Below, in pieces: positions 11,659 to 24,200 of a stretch of 64,000 bases of DNA. This stretch comes from Galbula dea (lineage: Eukaryota > Chordata > Aves > Piciformes > Galbulidae). Position 1 is the first letter of the stretch, and the number at the start of each line of letters is the position of its first letter. The stretch covers positions 1,192,224-1,256,223 of the forward strand of contig VWZX01004903.1 of the NCBI GenBank assembly GCA_013399015.1, in the 5' to 3' direction. A program made the translations under genes and the position numbers. The notes under the pieces are model-generated. The model saw only the letters and a program-made list of their open reading frames with translations. It did no database searches and was not told where the DNA came from.

Positions 11659-14501
11659 CTAGAGGGAAGACTGCATATAGTGAGTATCTGAAAGCACAAA
11701 TCAAATGCATCAAACATGCACATTTTTAATTCAGAAGCTTTTGGAGGAAGGAAGAGGAAGATGCTCTATTTTGAACCTGTTTCAGACCATGTTGGTTATT
11801 TGATTAGCTTCCTGGATATAGCCACACTCAAATCCTGAACTTCATGTGTTATTTTCAAATGCAGATAGTTAAGCCAGGAATTTCATCTCTGTAAAGCATT
11901 TCATGGTTAAATATTCTTATCAATGTAAAATTACTGTTTGTGTATGATTTCAGAGCTAGTTCTGGCACAAATCCTGCTGACAGTTTTCTTAGCCATTTTC
12001 ATTGTTCAAGGAATTGAGGGCACATTTTCCTTCATAGTAGTCCGGATTTATGTCAAACAAATGCATGTTTTTCCCAGCTGAGTGGTCCTGGGAAAATTCA
12101 CCTGGTTTGGGTTTCTGATTCCGCAGTTTGAAATGCCAAAACATCTCAGCAGAATCTTCTATCCAATGGGCCTCAAGGATGCTAAGAAAAGTGCAGAACA
12201 GGGCTCTACAAGGTTAAATATATATTGTTAGATGGTTTTGAATTAATTTTGATGATAAACAAAATTTAAGTTCTCATAATTTCTCAAGGCAACCAATTGA
12301 ACATTAATGAAGAATGTGTCAGATTGTCTGAAAACTAGTAATGATTTGGTTATTTTCTGCTCTGACAGTTCTCTCTTAATTCCCTGCTCTTTTTTTCTCA
12401 AATAATGTTAATGATTAATCCTAATTTTTCCAGATCAAAAGCAGGCTTATTCTTGAAGAAGAATGTGAGAAACTTCCTCTGAATTATAGGGAATTGCTTT
12501 GTTCAATTGTATTTATAGCCATTCAGTAATTCTCTACTGTTACATTAGAGAAGAGCAGTTCTTTACATTAAACACTTTTCTAAAAACGTTTCAACAGTAA
12601 ATTATATTCATATACTTCAAAAAGCTAAATTAAAGTATTTATCTAATGTATAAAAATTGTATAGCTATGAATTTATCTATGCAAATAAAACCAAACAAAC
12701 TCACAAATCTTCCAAGGAATTCAGCACCTGAATCCAAGTGAGTTTCAGGATCATTTAAAAACCTACCTCTCCTAGGTAATTTTGAAGAGCCCAGCCTGAA
12801 TTGAATGAAAAATTTGTCTTTAAGAGATGGTTATATCTCCTTTTATGAAGAGTAGTCTTTTCACAGTTCCCTCTCCACCTACTATTGAGTTCATTGGGCT
12901 TTTTTTGTTCTCAGAGAGATAAAATATTGCCTTAAAGGAAAATGCCTGCTTTCTCAATCTAGTACATAAATATACAAAAGGGGTTGGTTTTAATTTTCTT
13001 AACTGATATATTTAGATTTGTTTTGACAAAACAAACAAAAAAGGAGTGAAATTTTTTCATTTAATATACTAAGCACAGAAGTACTACTGGTTTATGGTTT
13101 GGCAGCCTGGAGGAAAAGAGGATGAATACTCAATTTTAGACATTAGAGAAGAATGCCTTGTTGTAATAGTCAGTTAAAGTGCAGCAAGCTTGGTACAAGG
13201 CTGTTGTTCAATACGAGAATCATGGGAACCATAAAATAGAGATTATTGCCAGCCAGTGGGATGGATGTAAGGAAGGCTCATTCCCAAAGCTGCAGTTAGC
13301 AAGTTACCTGGCAGGGGAAGGAAGAAGGAAAAAGAACTTTCCTTATGCCTTGCAATCCCAAGAAATATGCACACCAAAGAAATGTCTGAAGTGTGCATTT
13401 ATTTTTTTTTTTCAAATGTGTGCTGGTACACAGACCTTATGGCTGAGTTAAACAGTACAGTGTCAGTGTGTCTGCCAACTACACTGTGCTTTGAGTGCGT
13501 GGAAATTTTAATTTCATCTCTCTTTTATAGCTTGCTATACTGTTTCTGCAAAATCACTAGGCTAATGAATTTTTAAGAGAATAAATTTTGAAAACTTCAT
13601 GTTTGCAGATCCAGCACATATTAGTATGACTGAACTTTTGGATTTTATACTCTGATGTAATGTTAGTTTCACTAAGAGCATGTACAGTATTTCCGTTCTT
13701 ACTATCTAAAAACTTGTCCTTACCAGTTCAGGCAATATTATGACTGGGACAATGTCTTCATATGCCTTCCCTTCCAGCTCCAGAGATGTTCATAAAACAT
13801 TATCAGATGGTAAGTGAGAACTGTGACAATATGTCACAAGATACAAATTTCACTGTGAGGAAGGCCCTTCTGTTTCAAACTGAACTGTAATATGTAAAAG
13901 TATTTATTAACTTCTTTTTAAAATAATTCTGTTTTCTTATTTCAGCATTCAGTAAGAAAGTAACAAGATGTAATTCCACCAGCTAGTTCACCTCGTAACG
14001 TCCCTGTGAAAGAATAGGTTGTATATTCACAACACGTAGATGTGAAAATTAAACATCTTTGCTTATATCTGTGTTCATCTATCATAGCTGATTTGCACAT
14101 TTGAGCAGAATATCTGTGTTTATGTGTCCTCACCTATGGAAGGATAACGTTCTAGCTTGTCATACACAAAACTGGCATGGAAGCTAAAAAACAAGCGTGT
14201 AGAAGCAAATATACAGTGCTGTCCAAGAAATAATATCTTGCAATGGAGTTGGTGGTACTATACCTCATTGAATGTCGCACCATTAATATGTGATTTTTGT
14301 CTAAGTAAAACTTCTATACCGTTTGTCTAAGTAAAACTTCCATACTTCTATATTTTCAGACCCTCAAAGTTACTCAAGGAAGGAACTGCTGAACTGCTTT
14401 GTCTGTATTTTTGCAGGAGAGTAAAACCCTCATGGCCATTACCCTCTGGAACAGTTTTTAGAAGAATTACTCCACAAAAATCCAAAGACAAAGCGTCTCA
14501 C
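11659..14501 (-). other. CRB1 intron 10
   Basis: This is AT-rich intronic sequence. The one feature I can point to is a 26-bp-period tandem duplication at 14296-14345 (separate entry). No other gene or recognisable mobile element was seen. Confidence 0.85.
14296..14345. repeat. 26-bp tandem direct duplication
   Basis: Two copies of tttgtctaagtaaaacttc followed by (t/c)atac start at 14296 and 14322, a 26-bp period, with a single difference in the shared 24 bases. The near identity suggests a recent slippage or duplication event in intron 10, about 160 bp from the donor of exon 10. Confidence 0.9.
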
Positions 14502-14630
14502 CGTTCTCCAGTGAATCCTGGCAGGCACATACATGTCAACTCTCCCCCAAGGTCAGTGCAGTTGCCATAATTGAAACATGTGAGGTTTCTCTCTTCATTC
14601 CCACAAACTGTATATGGTAACCTTCTGTAT
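14502..14630 (-). CDS. CRB1: CRB1 exon 10: EGF 18
   Basis: This 129-nt exon has the human length as I recall it. The acceptor is cttattttcctag and the donor GGAGAACG|GTGAGA; phase 2 at both ends. It translates as Y-R-R-L-P-Y-T-V-C-G-N-E, then N-L-T-C-F-N-Y-G-N-C-T and G-E-L-T-C-M-C-L-P-G-F-T-G-E. It is a single EGF-like module without the calcium-binding start, and NLT and NCT are potential N-glycosylation sites. It is too short to stand out as an open frame and rests on splice phase plus homology. Its length, divisible by three, means skipping would preserve the frame. Confidence 0.95.
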
Positions 14631-16126
14631 CTAGGAAAATAAGAAAGCAATGGCAGTTATTTGCACTATCCTTGTTTCTGGATGCCTCACACTTTCTCAA
14701 CTTTTCATTGACTATAGCACACTGCTTTAGTGGAAAATACTTCTTTAAATCTACCTTACAAATTTGTTATTTGAATGCAGAATCTAGTACTTTTAGTCTC
14801 CAAATAGAGGAAGCAGTGCTCCTGCTGGCAAATACTGTTCAATACCAATGCAAAAGGCATAACATTTTACCTGTTGATGAACATACCACTTCAGGGTCTG
14901 CGCATACTTAGTGCCTTCTTGATCTCCTCTTTGGAAAGGAAACTCCACAACTGTCTGCATTGTCATGCCCAGTGCCTAGTGTACTCAGGCTGCTTACGGT
15001 TAGTAGCAGGCAGCAACTGAACCAGGAGAGTGATGCTGTTCCTGACTGGGGTATCATCCAAAGGTAAGACAGCAAGAACTAATGTTTAAGACTCACAAAG
15101 TATGTTCTACTTAACTTTTTTAATTTGCTGGATTTAGGTTTTCTTCCCAAGTATTTACTGGCAAGTGAATGGTGACTTTCTTAACAATAACAAACAACAA
15201 AAAAAAAGAGAAAGAAAACACTACCTACATTACTTCCAATCTCAAGACGTCCTTACTACTCAAAGTCAACAAAAAGGGACAATTGTGTAAGTATAGCCTA
15301 AAACAATGTGGTTGGGCAACATGAATATGATAGTTTACATCCTAAGGGCTGCAAGAGATTGGGGTTGTTGGAGGCCTGTGAAGAAAGCAGAAGGATTTTA
15401 CCTTCTCTGAGAGCAATAACGCATGCTCAGAAGGAAAAGGTTATGGTATGCAGAGAAGGGCAATTAAAGGAGAGGCAGGCCAAGGAATAGCCTGCAGCCT
15501 TTCCAGAGGAGTGTTTAAGAAGAATAAGAAACAGGCATGTGAAAGTTCCTCAGAAGTGATGGCAAAAGTTGTCTGTGTGGTGTCTGCAGCCACCAGGACT
15601 GGGCTGAGGGAGCAAGCTTGGAGAAAAAGACCCACCTGGCAAAGATGCTGTGGTGGGGAGAAAAACTTCTTCTCAGGCACTTCTTTTGTTATTTTCTCTT
15701 ACCCACCAAATCCGATTTTCTCTACTTAGACTTCTGGAGCTCTATTACACTGTAATAGAGTGTAGGTTTAGAGATTCAACACCCTTAAAATATTTTTCTC
15801 TAAAAAAGCTGCAACACTTCGTTCTCTGAGCTTGTAAACCTGTTACGAGAGAGCTCGCAGGACTCAGGCTGGCAGAAGAGCTGTGCCCAGTTCCCTGTCT
15901 CCTTTGCCTCATCCATCTCTGCCTGAGCATCCCACTGCCTCAGTCCATGTTTAATTGATCAATACAGCTTTCCGTACTGCAGACTCTGTATTCATTGCTA
16001 CATACAGCCATGATTTATAAATAAATAGATGGTTAACATCTATGTTTACAGTGGAGATATCAGTGATGTAATAACCCTTCAAAAGAGAACTGGCAAAATC
16101 ATACGGATCTGCTTTGTTTATAGTAC
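14631..16126 (-). other. CRB1 intron 9
   Basis: This short intron carries a moderately GC-rich stretch around 15300-15700 with no clear identity, possibly an old repeat, and a perfect inverted repeat at 15740-15760. No coding exon was recognised. Confidence 0.85.
15740..15760. repeat. Perfect 10-bp inverted repeat
   Basis: Arms CTCTATTACA and TGTAATAGAG flank a single C, giving a 21-bp dyad. The one-base centre is too small for an RNA hairpin loop without opening inner pairs, so a dimeric protein-binding site or chance is more likely than a structured RNA. Confidence 0.85.
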
Positions 16127-17033
16127 CTGCAAAATTTTCCAGTGAAGTTACCAGCACACAGGCAAGAATACCCACTAATCCCATCAATGCAAGTGGCCCC
16201 ATTTGCACACTGGTGGCCTTGGCAGTGGTCTATGTCCTCTTCACAATTTACCCCTGTGTAACCAGGTTCACAACTGCATTCATAAGAGGTGATCCCATCA
16301 GTGCAGTTTCCATGAATGCAGGGGTTTGAAGAGCATTCGTCGATGTTGACTTCGCAATGGGTGCCAGTCCATCCTTTGGGACATATGCAGTGGTAGGAAG
16401 TATAGAAGTCTTCACATATCCCCTCATGCATACAGGGATCTGAGCTGCACATATCTACCTGCAAACAGCCAGTAACAGCAGAGTTTGCAGATATTTTGAG
16501 AAATTGCTCCTCTTGAGGTTTTTTAGTAGGGATGCCATTGTTTTCAAAGTATGAGAGATAAATGCCACTGATTTCTATGGTGCTCATACATCCTTGCAGG
16601 CCATCTAAGCTGTCAAAAGCCTTGTCAGCCACATAGATGTCTGTGTCTTTTCTTAGAAAGCTGAGGCTTCCTGCAGCAGTTGTGCTAGTTGCAATGTCTT
16701 TCTTGTTATCTATATCAATGTACCATCTAGAGAACTGGGACAAAGGCTCTACCATGGAGATCTTCACTTGATGCCATTTCCCATCACTCACTGGCAGCGA
16801 GCTAGCAAGGGTGAGCTTATAAAAGCTGTTGCCACTTTGCAATTGAAAGAGTAATTTGGAGTTGTGAATGCTGATGGTAACAAACTCTGGCTCCTTCTCT
16901 GCATACAGCAGGATCACGTCAGTGTCCCTAGTTCGAAAGCCAAATACGATATTGGTGAGGTCTCTGCTGATTTTTCCATTGCTTCTGTAAAATATTGCAC
17001 TGCTTCGGCCACTAAACACTGCGTTAGCAAGAC
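16127..17033 (-). CDS. CRB1: CRB1 exon 9: laminin G 3 and EGF 15-17
   Basis: This 907-nt exon has the length I recall in human. The acceptor is tatctttgtacag and the donor TTTTGCAG|GTACTA; phase 1 in, phase 2 out. It begins L-A-N-A-V-F-S-G. The third laminin-G domain follows (FGFRTRDTDVILLYAEKEPE, FQLQSGNSFYKL, then LQGCMSTIEISGIYLSYFEN). Next come three EGF modules: VDMCSSDPCMHEGIC, NIDECSSNPCIHGNC (the compact form with a short first loop) and DIDHCQGHQCANGATC. The codons past NFTGKFCR (YYKQSRSV and stop) are intronic. Human missense changes at the first cysteine codon of this exon are a common cause of CRB1 retinopathy. Confidence 0.97.
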
Positions 17034-20000
17034 CTGTACAAAGATAATAATTGAGAAACCAGGCCAACTTTAAACCAACACACGTGGAACAGTATCTCCT
17101 CAGTGCCCCATGCTCCCTGTCATCTAAGTCCTTTTGGATTTCCTGAAAAACAGTTAACTGCCACCAGTTATTCTTGTTTGTCCCTCATGGCTATAGAAAT
17201 TACAGGGCAATGCAAGCACCAGCTTTATTGACATCAAAAGTGTGCTGCTTTGCATAATCTCCAGTTATTGTTGTAAAGATACAATTCTACTTTAGTATTA
17301 TCTCTTCCTTTTTCCTTTTAGACAAAGGGAAACAGGTGATCAAAATTGTATACAACTCAAACATGAGGCTGAGAGAGTATTTAAGAGATGTATTTTTGTC
17401 ATTCTATGTTTGTTCCCTAAGTATACGCAGCTAATTATTCCCTATGAGAGATACGGGTGGGGGGAACCATTGCTCTTATTTCCCCTTTTCTTGGGTAGAG
17501 CACTAAAGAGGTTCTAGAAAATATTTGATTGGATCCCAATTTACTCTCACTGATGCAAAAAGGATGAATTTAACTGGAGTCAGCTGGCTAAAGGTCCCTT
17601 CAAAATCAATGTAAGAGGAGTTGTGCCTGCCACATTTAAAGCTACCTTCTGCTGTGTATGCACTGTCACAGCCCTACTGACAGCAGTGAGCCTGCACTGG
17701 TAGGACTGGGAGGGCAGAAGAGTACTCAGTTTGCACTGATGTGAATGAAAATTGATGGGCAACATTGTGCCAGTTCTATGGACATCTTCACAAAGGACAT
17801 CTTTCATTAGTATGGTTTCTACTAAAATGTACTAACTTGCTGGGCTGTAAATTTGCGCATTCTGAGATTATGACAGGGAAGTGGGACAGGACTAGGCCCC
17901 TCTGTTTAAGAAGGGTAGGGAACTGCTTGAAAGAGTCCAGCACAGAGCCACAAAGATGCTTAAGGGGGTGGAACATCTTCCTTATGAGGAAAGGCCGAGG
18001 AAGCTGGGTCTCCAGCTTGGAGAAGAAGAGACTATTTATGCTTATAAATATGTGAAGGGTGGGTGTCAAGAGGATGGGGTCAGGCTATCCTTGGTAATGT
18101 CCAGTGACAGGGCGGAGGGCAAAGTCTGTAAGTTAAAGCACAGGAAGTTCCATGTAAACACAAGGAAAAGTTTTTTCCCAGTTCAGGTGCCAGAGCACTG
18201 GCACAGACTGCCCAGAGAGGTTGTGGAGTCTCCTTCTCTGGAGATATTCAAAACCCGTCTGGACTCTTTTCTGTGTGACCTGGTCCAGGGAATCCTGCTG
18301 TGGCAGGGGGTTGGACTAGATGATCTTTCCAGGTACCTTCCAACCCCTGACATTCTGTGATTGTGTGAAGAGTGTCTGCTGTTCATACTTCAGACAAATT
18401 TAGAAAGATCCTAGCACTGAGATAAGGTGGGTTCCTGAACTATCTCTGGCTCAGTAAATCTTCATGAAAAGAACACCTTGGAGTCCCAGAAACAAAATTA
18501 TTAACTGCATACCCTGATACGAAGGCAGCAGAGGTGTAACTACGTTGCTTGCCACACCAAACATGGTGTCTCTCATAAGGAAAAGTTTTCACAGAGGAAA
18601 CCATGCTAAAAGTGAAAAAGCTTTTCAAAACAATTCTTGATTTTTTAAATGTCTTGCAAAGCTGAGTTTTTAAAGCTCTTAAAGCTAAAATATTCCTGTA
18701 GGACTCTTATTAATTCCTCAGCACAGCAAGCCATCTGGATATGCTTTTACTCTCAGTTGTGACACTGGGCATTACAATTTTTCTGTTACCGGGTGTCCCC
18801 CACATCAGCTTCCTGTATTGGCTTTTTATCTCTTTTTTTGAGGGAATGTTTTCCTAAAGGGCTTGCTAATCATAGCCATGTAGGTGGAACTGTAGCCACA
18901 GCTCCTGGAAGATAACTTATTTTCTACCTTGGCTTAAAATGGTATCAAGAGCAGAAGACACCATTCTTTCTGAGAACTCACTGGTCAGTTAAACTCCTTT
19001 TATTCGTTACCCTCTGTTGAACAATAAGAAGTCTATCTTGTGGCTAAGAAAACAACGAGTTAAAAATGCAGCTCTGGGGTGCAGGAATTTCTTAAGGTCT
19101 ATTTGGGAAACTCCCTGCTATTGCCACATAAAATAGAATAGAAATTGAAAGGTGATATAACTATGTAAATGACCTTTTACATAGTTTAGTAAAAGGAAAC
19201 TGTTCATATTCTTTTCACTTCTCTATCTGTGTGTGCTTGTATTCTACTGTAATATGTAATAGTAAAGTTTGAGATAATGTATTTTGATATTATCATTAAA
19301 GATATCTGTTAGAGAAGGTGCAATTCTTTTAATTTCAGTTATATATTTTAACAAGTGCTGTAATGCAGATTCTAACAATATCCACAAAAATAGCATCATA
19401 GTTATCTGACAAAGTTTTCTGATAGAAATCTTTTGTTGACCAACTCTCATTCCTAAGAGTCAGCCGTTCTAACAGCTTCCATCACAGTGTGTGTGTATTT
19501 ATCTTCCTTCACAGCATCATTAGGGCTTTCTTTGATGGCAAAAAGAAAAATTGTTGCTTCAAAATCCTTTCTTGTTTTCAAATTCTGCTCCAGTTTGGGA
19601 AGGGGAAGGAAAGTGGAGAAGGAAAGAGATATGCAGGATGGCTAGTGTTCAAGCTAATGGTTATCCAGTTTCAAAGACTGGTTGGCATGCAGGTGCTTCT
19701 TGTGAAAATACAAGCTGAATAAAGGTATTGCTGCTATAAAGGTGATTACCTTCAAAGATATTTAACAGTTAAGAAAATCAAATGATGCAATGTATGTCAT
19801 GTAGCTTGTCTTTTCAGGAGGATAGAGAACATCCTAAGGCTAATCAAACACTGAATTTTGTCTTATGTCTGCAGTGGAAGTGTGAGGGTTGCACTCACAT
19901 TCTGACAATGTGCTGATCTATTGTATGAACTCAACAAGTTGTGTTGAAAGCAAAGGTCCTGTAAACATTGGTGTCTGTGTCCAGGGATCTTTGTTGATAA

Positions 20001-20183
20001 TTTCTGGGTTTAGTAGGATAGACTCTTCCCACTAATGCTGCTTAGAATTGACACAATTATTATTTTAATACAGAAAAACATTTGAATTTATTTTAAAGGC
20101 AGTGAAGTTTTAAGGAAATGGTGATTAAAATTTTTATTGTTTCTATTCTCCAGTGATGATAGGGATAATTGAAATGTACCTAC
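17034..20183 (-). other. CRB1 intron 8
   Basis: This intron holds one clear CR1 3' end (17880-18367, opposite strand to CRB1). The rest is AT-rich and unremarkable, with no further exon or RNA gene recognised. Confidence 0.85.
17880..18367 (+). mobile_element. CR1 non-LTR retrotransposon, 5'-truncated 3' end
   Basis: The segment carries the hallmark avian CR1 3' sequence: a stretch reading GTCCAGCACAGAGCCACAAAGATG, then the TTATGAGGAAAGGCCGAGGAAGCTGGG block, the CACTGGCACAGACTGCCCAGAGAGGTTGTGGAGTCTCC region shortened here by small changes, and the end GGTTGGACTAGATGATCTTTCCAGGTACCTTCCAACCCCTGACATTCTGTGATTGTGTG. The 3' terminus has the ATTCTGTG octamer-type tail. It lies antisense to CRB1. 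An open frame of 134 codons inside it (17956-18360) is a shadow of the repeat, not a gene. The left boundary is approximate. Confidence 0.93.
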
Positions 20184-20349
20184 ATTCAAATCCTTGGTGC
20201 ACCAGCTGGCATTGTGCTTCATGAGGACAGGGCTCAAGCTCACACCAATTAACTTCCTCACATGCCTTCCCTGCTGTGTTAGGGGGACACGTGCAAGTGA
20301 AGTCATCCCAGATTGAATAGCACACACCACCGTTGTGGCAAGGATTGGA
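20184..20349 (-). CDS. CRB1: CRB1 exon 8: EGF modules 13 and 14
   Basis: This 166-nt exon has the human length as I recall it. The acceptor is ctcttttcccatag; phase 0 in, phase 1 out. It encodes S-N-P-C-H-N-G-G-V-C, then I-W-D-D-F-T-C-T-C-P, GKACEEVNWCELEPCPHEAQC and HQGFEC. Two overlapping donors are possible: GAAT|GTAGGT, or four bases later TGTAG|GTACAT. The first is chosen because it gives the recalled human exon length and joins exon 9 in frame to make E-C-L-A-N-A; the second would shift the frame. Confidence 0.94.
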
Positions 20350-20737
20350 CTATGGGAAAAGAGAAGAGACAACCTAAGTATAAATAAAATCTGGTGAAGT
20401 CCAAACTCTAAAGAAAGGGGACTGTTTGGCAAAAAGGAGAATTTTGTTTTCAGATGAAAAGTGATAAAGATGAGTACTGTGACAGCACAATCTGATCAAT
20501 AATTGGTCAAAACCAGTATTTCAGCCTTGGAATATTTTAATTTTCCACTATGCAAACACATTTTACTACTGATATTCATCATATGTAGCATAACTCAGCA
20601 AAATCTGCTCTTTCTAACTTTTAATGTATTTTCTGAAGATGGTGTTATCATCAAATAATGCATGGGAACATACAAAAACTTAAAAGGAATTCACTATTAC
20701 AAACACTTGAAAATGCTCTGAAATGTGTCATTCTTAC
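20350..20737 (-). other. CRB1 intron 7
   Basis: This 388-bp intron between exons 7 and 8 is AT-rich, with a clean pyrimidine tract before the exon 8 acceptor. Nothing else was seen. Confidence 0.9.
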
Positions 20738-21288
20738 CTTGCAGAGGTCATCACCAGTGCAGCCTTGGGTGACATTGATCAGAGTTCGGTTGATAAGAGA
20801 ATTCAGGGGATTGGTGATTGGGAAGAATTCCAGTGGCTGATTATTTAGTCTTACATCTTGAATGCAACCTTTGAAATACTTGCCATTTCTATCAGTTTCT
20901 TTGTTATCTGGTAGGCCTCCAATATAAAGAATATTCTTGCTTTGGATGAGTAGTACTGGAGTAGAAATAAAGCCTAGATATTGAGAGGACTGAAACAATT
21001 CCATCTTATTTGGTTCTATTCTTAATGTTATTAAGTAAAAGTTTCCATCGTTCATGGAGTGTTTCCCTACTAACTTCATGGAATTTAGAGATAACATTGT
21101 GAGTTTACCACCTTCCAAGTAGACTCTTAGGTAAAGAGAAGTACTATTTCTCAAAGCCAGTAACAAGCCAGAAGGTTTACGTGTCCGGACAAACATTGAT
21201 ATGATCAAATTTTTATTCTGAATGGCATCAAGAGAAAAAGCAGCATAGCCTGAGGAGTCCTCAGATCCAAACCGGCCTGGAATGTGCT
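20738..21288 (-). CDS. CRB1: CRB1 exon 7: laminin G 2
   Basis: This 551-nt exon is one codon longer than human as I recall it. The acceptor is ctctctaacctcaag and the donor CTCTGCAAG|GTAAGA; phase 1 in, phase 0 out. It starts with AG completing a Glu codon, then H-I-P-G-R-F-G-S-E-D-S-S-G-Y, matching the EYVAGRFG region of human CRB1. It encodes the second laminin-G domain: SMFVRTRKPSGLLLALRNST, the NILYIGGLPDN strand and KGCIQDVRLNNQPLEFF. It ends at VTQGCTGDDLCK, the first cysteines of the next EGF module. No internal stop or frameshift is present. Confidence 0.97.
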
Positions 21289-24200
21289 CTTGAGGTTAGA
21301 GAGATGGAGAAAGATTTTAAAAATAAAAAATTAAAAAAAAAAAGGGACAGAGAGAGAAGAAAAAACAATAAAATACTTAGAGCTAAATAACAAGGGAGCC
21401 AATGCAATGATCAGATAGCTACTTCTGGTAATATTTACTTATGGTAGTAAGATGTGCTGGTATTTATGGATGAATCAAGACTTAATCCAGCTGTAAATAG
21501 CTCCTATTCTAAAATTCCTGTTGGCTTCCATAGCTATAGATTTAAACCCCAGTACAGGACCAGATGTTATATTATTTTGCATATTTTTACCCTTTATCAT
21601 GCTCTGTGTAACGCTGTGTTTTCAAATAGTTAAACAAGGACAGATTTCTGCAGTTTCCTGGACTCTCAGAAGGATCATTTTGAAAAAAAAAATAGCTGCT
21701 TTGATCCTCTAATGACCATGGAAGTTAATGTAATTCTGGAACTTTGTGATCTTTTTTGCACTGATTCCAATAGTAAAAATAGCAAAAGCTGCTCAGCAAT
21801 CCCCTCTTGTGTAAAACCTCCAAATAAGGCACCTCTGTGGTGCTGTATGGGCTCTCTAGTTCTCTGACAAACTTTTGGTTGCTAAGGCTCAACATATGCT
21901 CATATACATCAGCTTACAAATCTTGCTGCTCAGTCCTCTGGGTGTCCATAAGGCCATCATTTTGTGAGGATTGAGTAAGACTTTTTGTTTTCTTTTTTTG
22001 TTTTGTTTATCAATTAAAATTATTAAACCAAAACTATCTGCCTCTCTCTCGCTTACTCTCTTTATTTTCAGTAATGATTTTCAGACTTGTAAGGATATAA
22101 AATATGTAACCCAAAATGTATTTTATTCTGATGAATCATATCATTAAAGCACAACAAAGTGTTTCTATTTTTATACTTTGTTTTGTGATCTTGTCCTCAA
22201 TATTATAGATTTCCTGCCTAAACATTTTCAAGAGCTATTTTTAATATATCAAATTCACAGAAAGAATAAACCAAACTTTTTCTAAATGCTCACATAACTA
22301 AGGAGCCAGTCCTCTTCTGTGCAGTAAAACTCCTAGAGTGAGACCTTATAGGCCAAATTTCTGCCTGCAGCACCACTTTTTTTTATGACTGTACTTAAAA
22401 AAACCAATGAAAATAGGGGACTGACTGTGAAGCCCCAACAAAGCTTTAATAACCACATTATGTGGCACAGTACATTATTTAGCAAAAGAAGTACATCCCT
22501 TACTTGTACCTAAACAGACAATTTCATAAATGAATTGACTTTGAAATATTTTAATTCTGTGAATAAGGTTATCTATATATCTCCATCTGTTTGTTAAAAC
22601 TCTGGTATGTAGAAATGAATACTTGTTGAAATGGGTGTCTTGAGGCATTAAATGTCTTTAAGTTATATCTTCTTTTTAAGGTCATACTAGAGAATTGGAC
22701 TTTTTTTCATGAGGCTAAAAAGAAAATTTCTTCTGGAATGAGGATTATACCTTTTCAGTATTAGAAGGAAGCATTGATCTTCAAAAAGGTATGCTCAAGT
22801 TTACAAGTATTATTTTGTTACATTTCTTTCTATTTATAAATGTACATATATATACCATTGACCTGATCTTCTGTTTGATGAGATGGCTAGCATCACCTTG
22901 GTCAATATTAACTCTTGAGTCACAACATCTGGATGTTGATCAAAATGAGTCAACATCTGTTTGTTATTTTGTATATGTAGAGAAAATATTGCCTCTTGTC
23001 AATTAAATATTTGGCAGCAACTTTTCTTCCAAAAGACACTAGCATTTCTTATGTTATCCTTTACCACAGGTCTCCCCCACTCTGTCATTTAAGAAACCTG
23101 CCACAGTCTTTTAAAAATGGCATATATTTAGAACCTATGAATCAAAATGTCATGGTGCCATGATTTGCAAGGAACGTTGTGGTCAGCGGGAGTGGGGGGA
23201 AAGAAGAAAAAGAAAGCATGCTTTCTAATCATTCTCAACAGGTCTAATGCCAGTATAAGCCTCTCCTGGCCCTGACTGGTTTTAATTTTGCTTCATATAA
23301 GTAGGCAAACATATTTACCAGATGTTGTCCTTTACTCCAAAGTTGCTTTCCAAATCTTTGGATAAATTACAGCTAGACTTCAAAGAAGTCTGTTGCAATT
23401 ACCTCTCAGACTTTGTCATTTTGCAATAAAACCAAAAAGAAAAACTATTGAAAAGTATTGATAACTATTAAGAATAGCATACAAAGTGAAATTGTATTTA
23501 AACATTTTGAAATGTTCTTGGAGCTACAGCTTTCTGCAGCAATGCATTCAATAAACCCCTGAGGCCAGTTCAGCTGATGTATGTCAATGTAACTTCACTG
23601 GCAGCGGTGCAGCCATGCTAGTTTACACCAGCTTAGGATCTATCTATTCCAATGTGACCATGGCTTTGCTGTGGCACCTCATTTTTTCTACTCCCCTTGG
23701 CAAATATATATATATACACACACACACACGTAAATATATGTATGTATGTGTACATGTATGTATTTCTTCTTCCCTAAACATCACTGTGATTGACCATGTT
23801 GCAGAAGGTTTGTGAGGGGGCAGAGAGGGAAGCAGGGCCAAGGGCACTGAGTGGAAAACTGGTCCTGTGCCATTTTCTAAAACAAAACTGCTTGTTTGGA
23901 ATCCCTAAAACTTTTGCTGACGAATGATTGCAAAGTCCACCCTAAAACATTCCTGAGGTATGCTGTATTTACAGCTCTGAAGGGTTTCACGTGCCAGATG
24001 CAGTACAGCAGGGAGATGGGCAGCGACCTCCTGTTGTCCTTCCACTTTGCCTCTGCCAGTGTTTGGAAAAATCATTTGTAGCAGGGAAAATGCTACAGGC
24101 ATCTGCAGCTTTTGTATTCCTGCACATCAGTGCCAAAGAGGCTGCTTGCTGAGATGTGCTCTTTTGTTCACTGAGACATGGACACATCTCTCTCTGGTCA

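Noticed and set aside
16099..16126. Continuation of exon 9 frame (YYKQSRSV and stop) as an alternative end
   Set aside because: The donor AG|GTACTA matches the recalled human exon end exactly, and the extra eight codons have no counterpart I know.
17956..18360. 134-codon plus-strand open frame
   Set aside because: It lies wholly inside the CR1 3' end and translates non-coding repeat sequence.
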